Under the pieces are notes generated by a model. The model had not been told where the DNA came from, ran no database searches, and worked only from the letters and a program-made list of their open reading frames with translations. Of a stretch of DNA of 64,000 bases, positions 57,498-64,000 are shown piece by piece. Each line of letters opens with the position of its first letter. Within the stretch, counting starts at the first letter, position 1. This DNA is from an uncultured Clostridia bacterium. Its GTDB lineage: Bacteria > Bacillota > Clostridia > Christensenellales > Aristaeellaceae. A program made the position numbers and the translations under genes. The stretch covers positions 1-64,000 of the forward strand of contig CANQEW010000005.1 of assembly GCA_947596085.1 (NCBI GenBank), written 5' to 3'.

Positions 57498-57527
57498 TTG
57501 ACGTGAGAGTAAAATTTGCGCTATAAT
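57498..57527 (+). promoter_or_regulatory. Sigma-A promoter of the ribose-type ABC operon
   Basis: TTGACG (57498-57503), an 18-base spacer and TATAAT (57522-57527). Start near 57534 leaves a leader of about 150 bases, containing a small CCCCTCGG...GGGGG hairpin followed by CTTTTG near 57626-57650 that could attenuate. Confidence 0.75.
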
Positions 57528-57685
57528 GATACAGGTAATTGAATCAAGTGCCGAGTGTTTGAAAGAATTGTCGTGAAATGACTGATTTTGCGACAGGGCG
57601 AACGGCTCGCGCACGTTACGCATCCCCTCGGTTATACGGGGGCTTTTGCCCTTGGAATAACAAATATTTAAGGAGGTTTTCTACA

Positions 57686-58597
57686 ATGAAGAAAGTCCTG
57701 GTTCTTGCTCTGGCTCTGATGCTGGTGCTGGGCACCTGCGCGTTCGCGGAGGGCGACAAGCTCGGCTACACCTGCATGGACGGCACCAATCCCTTCTTTG
57801 TGGCGCTGGAGGGCGCGATCCGCGAGGTCGTCGAGGCCAATGGTGACGAGCTGATCTCCCTGGATCCCCAGAACAGCAATGAAACGCAGCTTGCTCAGGT
57901 TGAGGACATGATCTCCCAGGGTATCGTCGCGATGTTTGTCAACCCCGTTGACCGCGACGGCATCACCCCCGCTCTGGACGCGCTCGAGGCCGCTGGCATC
58001 CCGATGTTCGGCTTCGACACCGAGGTCACCGACATCGACAAGCTCGTGACCTATGCTGGCTCCGATAACTACAACGCCGGTTATGTCTGCGGCCTTGACC
58101 TGGTCGAGAAGTGCCCGGACGGCGGCCCGATCATCGTTCTGGATTCCCCGACGATGCAGTCCGTTGTGGACCGCACCGACGGCTTCCTGGCGGCCATCGA
58201 GGGCCACGGCTTTGAGGTCGTCGCCCAAATCGACTCCATGGGCAACCAGGAGCAGGGCAACCTGAACGGCACCGATGCGCTGACCGCCCATCCCGACGCG
58301 GTTTGCATCTTCGGCGGCAATGATCCGACGGCTCTGGGCGCGCAGGCTGCCGCTGAGGCCGCTGGCTCCACCGCTCTGATCTACGGCGTTGACGGCTCCC
58401 CGGACATCAAGGCTCTGATCGCGGACGGCAAGGTGACCGGCACCGGCGCTCAGTCCCCGATGACCATCGGCAAGACCATCGCTGAGCTGTACTACAAGTG
58501 GAAGGCCGGCGAGGAGATCGAGTCTCGCTATCCCATCGAGACCTTCATGATCAACTCCGACAACATCGACGAGTACAACAACGGCGGCTGGCAATAA
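57686..58597 (+). CDS. Ribose-type (family 1) sugar-binding protein
   Basis: 303 residues. A signal peptide ends near CAFAEG (about 21) with no lipobox at the cleavage point. The mature two-lobe PBP1 fold has LGYTCMDGTNPFFVALEGAIRE in two blocks (about 26-47), DPQNSNETQLAQVEDMISQGI (about 61-80), PVDRDG, GFDTEV, GSDNYNAG and GVDGSPDIKALIADGKVTGT near 262-281, all as in RbsB. It should deliver ribose or a similar sugar to the permease. RBS AAGGAGG precedes ATG 57686. A GC hairpin after the gene probably gives it higher expression than the next two genes. Confidence 0.92.
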   Translation: MKKVLVLALALMLVLGTCAFAEGDKLGYTCMDGTNPFFVALEGAIREVVEANGDELISLDPQNSNETQLAQVEDMISQGIVAMFVNPVDRDGITPALDALEAAGIPMFGFDTEVTDIDKLVTYAGSDNYNAGYVCGLDLVEKCPDGGPIIVLDSPTMQSVVDRTDGFLAAIEGHGFEVVAQIDSMGNQEQGNLNGTDALTAHPDAVCIFGGNDPTALGAQAAAEAAGSTALIYGVDGSPDIKALIADGKVTGTGAQSPMTIGKTIAELYYKWKAGEEIESRYPIETFMINSDNIDEYNNGGWQ

Positions 58598-58625
58598 GCC
58601 GAAACCCGCGTTTGTATGACGCGCA

Positions 58626-58649
58626 CCCCGGCGGCTCTCGCCGCCGGGG
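58626..58649 (+). terminator. Intra-operon hairpin after the binding-protein gene
   Basis: CCCCGGCGGC (58626-58635), loop TCTC, GCCGCCGGGG (58640-58649), 10 perfect pairs, no T-run. It likely acts as a partial terminator or 3' mRNA stabiliser, making more binding protein than membrane components. Confidence 0.65.
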
Positions 58650-58761
58650 CGCAAAGTTCGAAGAGTGGCTTTGTTCTCTCAGAGCAAAGCCGCTTTTCGA
58701 ATCGGGCTTCCCATTCGAGTTCCGGTTGAGTTCCAGAAACAAGAAACGGTGGTGAGACTCA

Positions 58762-60282
58762 GTGAGCGAATACTTGCTCGAAATGAAAAACATCTGTAAA
58801 TCATTTCCGGGCGTCAAGGCTCTGCAAAGCGTGGATTTCCAGCTCAAGTCCGGCGAGATTCATGCGCTGCTGGGCGAGAATGGCGCCGGTAAATCGACGC
58901 TGATCAAGGTTCTGGGCGGCATCTACCATCCGGAGGAGGGCAAAATCTTCATCGATGGCAAGGAGGTTGCCATCACGAGCGTCAACAGCGCCCGCGACAA
59001 CGGCATCTCCATCATCCATCAGGAGCTCGTGCTCGTCCCCCACATGACCGTCGCCGAGAACATCTTCCTGGGCCGCGAGCCCATGGGCAAGTTCGGCGTC
59101 AACCGCGTCCAGATGAGCCACGACGCTCAGCGGATGCTGGACACCTTCGATCTGGGCATCGACGCCGACAGCCAGATCGCCGATCTGAGCATCGCCCAGC
59201 AGCAGCTGGTGGAGATCGTCAAGGCGATCTCGTTCAACTGCCGCATTCTCGTGATGGACGAGCCCACCTCCTCCATCTCCGACCGCGAGGTCGCGCATCT
59301 GTTTGAAATCATGCGCGATCTGGCCAAGAAGGGCGTCGGCATCATCTATATCTCCCACAAGATGAGCGAGCTGGACGAGGTGTGCGACCGCGTGACGGTG
59401 CTGCGAGACGGCACCTACGTGGGCACCCGCGTCGTCGCCGACACTCCCAGGGACGCGCTGATCGCCATGATGGTCGGCCGCGAGCTGAATCAGTATTACA
59501 CTCGCGACCACGTCAAGTCCACCGACGTCGTGCTCAAGTGCGTGGACATCGACGATGGCAAGAAGCGCCATAAGCGCGTCGATCACGTGAGCTTCGAGGT
59601 GCGCAAGGGCGAGATCGTGGGCTTTGCCGGTCTGGTCGGCGCGGGCCGCAGCGAGACCATGCAGTGCCTGTTCGGCCTGACTCCCGGCTCCACCGGCGAG
59701 GTATACATCGAGGGCCAGAAGGTGCACATCCGCAACGCGGTGGACGCCATGCGCCACGGCATCTCTCTGGTGCCGGAGGACCGCAAGCTGGAGGGCCTCT
59801 ACCACGTGCAGAGCGTGCGCTTCAATTCCACCATCGAGGTGCTGCACGAGTTCATCGCGCACTTGCATGTGAACGAAACCCGCGAGGCGCAGATCACGCA
59901 GGAGTTCATCGACAAGATGCGCACCAAGACGCCGTCGCAGGATCAGACCGTGGGCAACCTCTCGGGCGGCAACCAGCAGAAGGTCATGATCGGCCGCTGG
60001 CTGGCCACCAACCCGAAGCTTTTGATCCTGGACGAGCCCACCCGCGGCGTGGACGTCGGCGCGAAGGCCGAGATCTACGAGATCATGAACGAGCTGACCA
60101 AGCAGGGCGTCTCGATCATCATGATCTCCTCGGAGCTGCCGGAGATCATCAACATGGCGGACCGCGTGTACGTCATGTACGAGGGCAGGGTCACCGGCTG
60201 CATCGACTACGAGAACCTCAGCCAGGAGGCCATCATGAAGCTCGCGACACTAGAAACGGCAGGAGGACAGAGCAATGGTTGA
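58762..60282 (+). CDS. Ribose-type sugar ABC transporter ATPase (RbsA-like)
   Basis: 506 residues with two ABC domains, as in RbsA/MglA. Domain 1: Walker A GENGAGKST (about 35-43), signature LSIAQ, Walker B LVMDEPTSSIS. Domain 2 starts near 250: its Walker A is degenerate (GLVGAGRSE), normal for this family, with signature LSGGN and Walker B LILDEPTRGVD. It energises sugar import. It starts at GTG 58762, 164 bases after the binding-protein gene. Its stop overlaps the permease start by eight bases. Confidence 0.93.
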   Translation: MSEYLLEMKNICKSFPGVKALQSVDFQLKSGEIHALLGENGAGKSTLIKVLGGIYHPEEGKIFIDGKEVAITSVNSARDNGISIIHQELVLVPHMTVAENIFLGREPMGKFGVNRVQMSHDAQRMLDTFDLGIDADSQIADLSIAQQQLVEIVKAISFNCRILVMDEPTSSISDREVAHLFEIMRDLAKKGVGIIYISHKMSELDEVCDRVTVLRDGTYVGTRVVADTPRDALIAMMVGRELNQYYTRDHVKSTDVVLKCVDIDDGKKRHKRVDHVSFEVRKGEIVGFAGLVGAGRSETMQCLFGLTPGSTGEVYIEGQKVHIRNAVDAMRHGISLVPEDRKLEGLYHVQSVRFNSTIEVLHEFIAHLHVNETREAQITQEFIDKMRTKTPSQDQTVGNLSGGNQQKVMIGRWLATNPKLLILDEPTRGVDVGAKAEIYEIMNELTKQGVSIIMISSELPEIINMADRVYVMYEGRVTGCIDYENLSQEAIMKLATLETAGGQSNG

Positions 60283-61246
60283 AAGAATCGGCAAGAGCGT
60301 AAAACGCTACTTTAAGGACAACCTCGGCATACTGTGCGCGCTGATCGCCATGGTGCTGTTTTTGTACATCTTCCCGCGCACCCACAGCACGTTCCTCACC
60401 AAGACCAACATCTTCAACGTGCTTCGCCAGAACGCGCCGAACCTGCTGCTCTCCTGCGGCATGACGATGGTCATCATCCTGGGCGGCATCGACCTGTCCG
60501 TCGGCTCCATCATCGCCATGTCCGGCGTGCTGGGCGCGGGCGCCGTGGTCTGGGGCGGCGCGCCCGAGATCGTCGGCATCCTCGTGGCGGTGCTGTCCGG
60601 CCTGCTGTTCGGCCTGTGCAACGGCTTCATCATCGCCAAGACGCAGATCCCGCCGTTCATCGTGACGCTGGCCTCGATGAACATCGCCAAGGGCATCGCC
60701 TACGTGTTCTCCGGCGGCAAGCCGATCCGTTGCATGACCGACGCCTGGAAGTTCCTGGGCGCGGGCTTCGTGGCCGGCATCCCCACCCCGGTGATCACGA
60801 TGTTCGTGGTGTTCATCATCTCGGTGCTGTTCCTGAACCGCACGCGGCTGGGCCGTCACATCTACGCGGTGGGCGGCAACGACACGGCGGCGAAGTTCTC
60901 GGGCATCAGCACGGCGAAGGTCAAGTTCGTGGTGTACAGCTTCAGCGGCCTGATGGCGGGCCTGGCGGGCATCACGATTGCCTCGCGCCTGTATTCCGGC
61001 ACGTGCAGGTCGGGCGACGGCGCTGAGATGGACGCCATTGCGGCGGTGGTCGTGGGCGGCACGTCCATGTCCGGCGGCTCCGGCCGCCTGGGCGGCACGC
61101 TGATCGGCGCGCTGATCATCGGCATACTGACCAACGGCCTGAACCTGATGGGCGTCAACTCCGACTGGCAGTACATCATCAAGGGCGCGGTCATTCTGCT
61201 GGCCGTGTATGTGGACTTCCTGCGGAGCAACAAGAAGGCGAAATAG
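60275..61246 (+). CDS. Ribose-type sugar ABC transporter permease (RbsC-like)
   Basis: 323 residues with about eight to ten membrane helices. RbsC-family motifs are GMTMVIILGGIDLSVGSIIA (about 65-84), GGNDTAAKFSGIS near 200-212 and MDAIAAVVVGGTSMSGGSGRLGG near 251-273. It forms the membrane channel with the preceding ATPase. The sugar could be ribose, galactose, xylose or another; the neighbouring FGGY kinase suggests a pentose or ketose. The operon ends here, followed by the hairpin cluster. Confidence 0.93.
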   Translation: MVERIGKSVKRYFKDNLGILCALIAMVLFLYIFPRTHSTFLTKTNIFNVLRQNAPNLLLSCGMTMVIILGGIDLSVGSIIAMSGVLGAGAVVWGGAPEIVGILVAVLSGLLFGLCNGFIIAKTQIPPFIVTLASMNIAKGIAYVFSGGKPIRCMTDAWKFLGAGFVAGIPTPVITMFVVFIISVLFLNRTRLGRHIYAVGGNDTAAKFSGISTAKVKFVVYSFSGLMAGLAGITIASRLYSGTCRSGDGAEMDAIAAVVVGGTSMSGGSGRLGGTLIGALIIGILTNGLNLMGVNSDWQYIIKGAVILLAVYVDFLRSNKKAK

Positions 61247-61292
61247 TCGGGTCGGCAGGGCCGACGGCCTCCTGCTGCCGCGTTTGAGCGAC

Positions 61293-61573
61293 GGGCTTTT
61301 GACCCCATAGATTCGAGGGTCAAAAGCCCTGCGTTGATTCGTCGATTGTTTGCAATGTACGAAGTACGAAATCCGACCCCACATATTCAAGGGCCGGATT
61401 TCTTGCGCCTTTTTTAGCTTCTTTGCCAGCTTTAACACCCTTCCGATACAACGCATGTAACGTAGAAATCTGACCCTCAAACCTATGGGGTCAGATTTCG
61501 TGCTTCGTACTTCGTTTTCATTCGATGCGCGGCACAGGCCTTCCGGTCCTTGAATCTATGGGGCCGGAAGGCC
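61293..61573. repeat. Cluster of four hairpins with a shared loop
   Basis: H1 61293-61329 (stem GGGCTTTTGACCC), H2 61368-61402 (stem GAAATCCGACCC, one mismatch, T-run after it), H3 61465-61499 (stem GAAATCTGACCC), H4 61537-61573 (stem GGCCTTCCGGTCC, one T-G). Each has an 11-base loop: CATAGATTCGA, CACATATTCAA, and on the opposite strand CATAGGTTTGA and CATAGATTCAA. H3 and H4 are thus inverted relative to H1 and H2. H2 and H3 also share the flank GTACGAAG-ACGAAATC in inverted orientation. The cluster fills the 61247-61606 gap between convergent genes; no gene is in it. Confidence 0.8.
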
Positions 61574-61606
61574 TGCGCTCAGGCACGGCAGTTAGCGGAG
61601 GCCGGT

Positions 61607-63334
61607 TTACAGCCTGCAATCGAGTTCCTTGAGCGCGCTCACCACATAGTCATAGATGAAGTCCTCGGCCTCGTCCATGGGCTTCTTCTCCTGCATGGAT
61701 TTGTCGCGGGCGGAGATTTCGATGGTGCCGTTCTTGAGACCCTTGGGGCTGACGACCACGCGGAGCGGCACGCCGAAGAGATCGGCGTCGGAGAACATCA
61801 CGCCCGCGCTCACCGGGCGGTCGTCCCAGAGTACCTCCACGCCGCGCGCGGTCAGTCCGTCGTAGAGCTTCTGGCTCATGGCGGCGACATCTTCGTTGTC
61901 GGCGCGCAGGGAGCAGATTTCCACGTGCCAGGGCGCGATGGAGATCGGCCAGATCGGGCCGTAGTCGTCGCGATGCGCCTCGCACACCGCCGCCGCCAGG
62001 CGGCCGACGCCGATGCCGTAGCAGCCCATGATCGGGTTCTTGAGGCTGCCGTCCGCGTCCACGTAGGTGAGGTTCATGCTCTCGCTGTACTTCTTGCCGA
62101 GCTGGAAGATGTTGCCCACCTCGATGCCGCGGGAGGTGTACACGCTCTTTTTGCCGCACACCGGGCAGATGCCGCCGTCCACAGCCTTCGCCACGTCCAC
62201 GTACTCCACGTCGCCCATCTCGCGGGGGATGTTGAAGCCGATGTAGTGCTTCTCCGCCTCGTTCGCGCCGGTGGCGAACCAATTGACGCCCTGCAGCGAC
62301 TTGTCATAGACGATCTTCACGCCCTCGGGCAGGCCCTTCGGGCCGATGGACCCGGCGTGCAGACCGCAGTCCTCGGTGATCTCGCCGGGGTGCACCTCGG
62401 CCTTCAGGTAGTTGCGCAGCTTGGTCTCGTTCACGTCCAGATCGCCGCGCACGAACACCACGACGAACTGATCCGTCAGGTTCTCCTGGTACACCACGGC
62501 CTTGCACGTCGCCTTGGGATCGATGTGAATAAACTCGCACAGCTCTTCGATGGTCTTGACGCCGGGCGTGGAGATCTTTTCGAGCGGCTTGAGCTCGCCC
62601 GGCTCGTTGTCAATGATGCAGGGCGCGGCCTCCATGTTGGCGCGGTAGTCGCAGTCGTGGCAGAGCACGATGGTGTCCTCGCCCACGGGCGTGAGCAGCA
62701 TGTACTCATGGGAAACCTTGCCGCCCATCATGCCGCTGTCGGAGGCGACCGCCACGACCTCGGGCACGCCGCAGCGCCGATAGATGCGGTTGTATGCTTC
62801 GTAGCACTCCATATAGTAGCGCTCCAGATCCTCCTGGGAGGTATGGAAGGAGTAGCCATCCTTCATGCGGAACTCGCGCACGCGAATCAGTCCGCCGCGG
62901 CAGCGGGGTTCGTCGCGGAACTTGGTCTGGATCTGATAGATCATGAAGGGGTACTGGGTGTAGGAATCCATCACGTCGCGCACGAAGTGAGTGGCGGCCT
63001 CCTCGTGGGTCATGCCGAGCACCATGTCCGCGCCGGAGCGGTCCTTGAAGCGCAGCAGCTCGCTGCCGATGCTGTCGAAGCGGCCGGACTCCTTCCACAG
63101 CGTCGCGGGCATCGCGACCGGGAACTGCACCTCCTGGCCGCCGATGCGATCCATCTCCTCGCGCATGATCTTCTCAATCTTGTTGGTGATGCGGCTGGTG
63201 ATCGGGAACAGCGTGAAGATACCGTTGCCCACGGGCTTGATGTAGCCGCCGCGCATCATCAGCGCCTGACTGGCGATCTGGCAATCGGCGGGGGTCTCCT
63301 TGTAGCGCTTGGAAACGAGATTTCTGACCTTCAT
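61607..63334 (-). CDS. proS: Prolyl-tRNA synthetase
   Basis: 575 residues, bacterial-type ProRS with an editing (INS) domain between motifs 2 and 3. Class II motif 1 lies around EMDRIGGQEVQFPVAMP (about 70-86), motif 2 around KFRDEPRCRGGLIRVREF (about 136-153), and motif 3 GCYGIGVGRLAAA near 440-452. The INS domain (about 225-400) removes mischarged Ala-tRNA-Pro. The anticodon-binding domain is at the C-terminus. ATG 63334 has AGGAGG upstream. Expression is governed by a T-box in the leader. Confidence 0.96.
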   Translation of the reverse strand: MKVRNLVSKRYKETPADCQIASQALMMRGGYIKPVGNGIFTLFPITSRITNKIEKIMREEMDRIGGQEVQFPVAMPATLWKESGRFDSIGSELLRFKDRSGADMVLGMTHEEAATHFVRDVMDSYTQYPFMIYQIQTKFRDEPRCRGGLIRVREFRMKDGYSFHTSQEDLERYYMECYEAYNRIYRRCGVPEVVAVASDSGMMGGKVSHEYMLLTPVGEDTIVLCHDCDYRANMEAAPCIIDNEPGELKPLEKISTPGVKTIEELCEFIHIDPKATCKAVVYQENLTDQFVVVFVRGDLDVNETKLRNYLKAEVHPGEITEDCGLHAGSIGPKGLPEGVKIVYDKSLQGVNWFATGANEAEKHYIGFNIPREMGDVEYVDVAKAVDGGICPVCGKKSVYTSRGIEVGNIFQLGKKYSESMNLTYVDADGSLKNPIMGCYGIGVGRLAAAVCEAHRDDYGPIWPISIAPWHVEICSLRADNEDVAAMSQKLYDGLTARGVEVLWDDRPVSAGVMFSDADLFGVPLRVVVSPKGLKNGTIEISARDKSMQEKKPMDEAEDFIYDYVVSALKELDCRL

Positions 63335-63344
63335 ACATTCATCC

Positions 63345-63574
63345 TCCTGAATAAAAACACCTCCGCCCCGCGCAGGGGCGAAGGATTGCTTCGCGGTACC
63401 ACCTTGCAAAATACTCATGCGCCCTGTAACGGGAGCGCCCGGCGGGGTTTCGCAAGGCTGCGCGTTCCCCCGCGAACTCGGGAGGCCGGGGCGCCTCTCT
63501 CCCCTGCCGCGCGCCTTCCAGCCGCGTGCGCGCTCTCTAAGGACAGGAAAAAGCCGCCTTCTCCGTCAACGTTC
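63345..63574 (-). ncRNA. T-box riboswitch in front of proS
   Basis: The conserved AAGGTGGTACCGCGA is at 63405-63391 on the minus strand. The terminator CGCCCC/GGGGCG (63380-63364) runs into GGAGGTGTTTTTATT. Upstream are AGAGAGC and GGCTGGAAG elements of stem I. The specifier should be a proline codon. A C-rich GCGCCCCGGCC stretch just before the closing CTCC of stem I contains CCC and CCG, but I cannot fix the frame. Promoter TTGCAT-16-TATAAT lies at 63608-63581. This fills most of the gap before the next gene. Confidence 0.9.
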
Positions 63575-63580
63575 CCTATC

Positions 63581-63608
63581 ATTATAACAGAAAGGGCGGC
63601 AAATGCAA
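63581..63608 (-). promoter_or_regulatory. Sigma-A promoter of the proS T-box operon
   Basis: Minus strand TTGCAT (63608-63603), a 16-base spacer and TATAAT (63586-63581). Confidence 0.65.
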
Positions 63609-63633
63609 GTGAAAATTTGGTTGCGTAGTGGGA

Positions 63634-64000
63634 TTAGACGGAATAGGGATTGGGTTTGAAGAACAGCGAAACCAAATCGACCAGCCAGCCGATTCCAAGC
63701 AATCCGACGGTGCAGAGATAGAGTATGCCCATCCCTTTCTTCCCTTCATAAAACTTGTGCGCTCCAAAAATGCCCAGGAACAAGCAGAGGAAAAAGGCGG
63801 CCCATTTGTTCCTTTTTCTTCCCGGATAGCGTCCATAGCCGCCGTTGCGATTCTGATTGACATTGGTGTTGACATTTGCGCTCGTATTGGAATTGTTGAT
63901 CACGATATTGGGCTGCTGCGTTTGCGCCTTTTCACTGCGCAACTCCTCCACCTGTCCGCCGCACGCAGGACATACCACTGCCTGAACGGGAATCCGCGCG
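63634..64000 (-). CDS. TM2-domain protein with zinc-ribbon N-terminus, 5' end outside the window
   Basis: The frame stays open to the window edge. At the right end it reads ARIPVQAVVCPACGGQV, so a GTG at 63978 is probably not the start: the visible CPAC looks like the second half of a zinc ribbon whose first Cys pair lies beyond 64000. After a Gln/Asn-rich linker (NTSANVNTNVNQNRNGG) comes a basic patch (PGRKRNK) and a TM2 domain: two membrane helices with LFLGIFGAHKFYEGKKGMGIL and IGWLVDLVSLFF. TM2 proteins are small membrane proteins of mostly unknown function. The encoded protein ends at 63634. Confidence 0.8.
   Translation of the reverse strand, partial: ARIPVQAVVCPACGGQVEELRSEKAQTQQPNIVINNSNTSANVNTNVNQNRNGGYGRYPGRKRNKWAAFFLCLFLGIFGAHKFYEGKKGMGILYLCTVGLLGIGWLVDLVSLFFKPNPYSV

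Noticed and set aside
57314-57526. 70-codon open frame in the gap before the sugar transporter
   Set aside because: No ribosome site at its start, ends inside the promoter, and no recognisable family; the perfect Shine-Dalgarno sequence lies within it and not before it.
61293-61573. CRISPR array
   Set aside because: Four repeated units are present, but they are hairpins of changing sequence and both orientations without regular spacers, and no cas gene is nearby.
1-64000. tRNA or rRNA genes
   Set aside because: No cloverleaf with a GGTTCRANNCC-like T-arm and no rRNA segments were noticed in any intergenic region on either strand; a covariance search could overturn this.

Overview
This 64 kb window is GC-rich, densely packed chromosome that reads as an endospore-forming, Clostridia-like member of the Firmicutes. 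The evidence is two T-box riboswitches, a YhcN/YlaJ-type spore lipoprotein behind a forespore-type (sigma G/F) promoter, a complete BceRS-BceAB module, an LCP wall-assembly protein, a FloA flotillin, an Lsa-like ABC-F protein and AAGGAGG ribosome sites. It is a housekeeping region: I see no prophage, transposase, CRISPR array, rRNA or tRNA. Placement below class level is not supported; several secreted proteins end their signal peptide at ALAEE-like sites instead of a lipobox, which may help place it.

Layout. 1-4.0 kb: start of rpsJ and dnaE. 4.1-5.8 kb: an ABC-F ribosome-protection gene behind a leader with a 7-codon upstream ORF and an attenuator. 5.8-8.5 kb: comEA-like gene, spore lipoprotein, TGS/uridine-kinase-like protein. 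8.6-11.2 kb: split chromate transporter, then an MFS transporter with its own 7-codon leader ORF and long hairpin. 11.7-15.3 kb: heterodimeric ABC exporter. 15.5-24.3 kb: pyrimidine operon pyrC-carB-pyrK-pyrD-pyrF-pyrE-pyrB-pyrI. 24.4-25.2 kb: XRE regulator and a divergent unknown gene sharing an operator. 25.3-30.2 kb: bceR-bceS-[repeat]-bceA-bceB. 30.3-32.4 kb: nfeD-floA-unknown. 32.6-38.4 kb: LCP protein, secreted hydrolase, CBS protein, NhaC antiporter, CDF transporter. 38.5-40.0 kb: aroE and a DUF4867 gene. 40.1-44.9 kb: MATE exporter with a leader terminator, a LysE/LysR/PQ-loop regulon, a second LysR. 45-50.4 kb: polA-coaE-transglycosylase-solute-binding protein. 50.8-54.6 kb: a Phe-specifier T-box in front of a three-part ABC transporter and a DUF3786 gene. 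54.6-61.2 kb: FGGY kinase, YdcF-like protein, ribose-type ABC transporter. 61.6-64 kb: T-box-controlled proS and a TM2 protein cut by the window edge.

Working together: the exporter and resistance genes (ABC-F, MFS, MATE, ABC exporter, Bce module) form a dispersed antimicrobial-defence set, and three of them carry leader RNA structures that look like switches. In the ABC-F leader, three mutually exclusive pairings can be drawn from the sequence, and the last codons of the leader ORF are one of the pairing partners.

Beyond genes, two families of hairpin repeats stand out. One has three dispersed copies (about 11.3, 28.3 and 43.9 kb) with the same multi-hairpin architecture but different, self-complementary stems. 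The other is a cluster of four hairpins at 61.3-61.6 kb with a shared 11-nt loop and unrelated stems.
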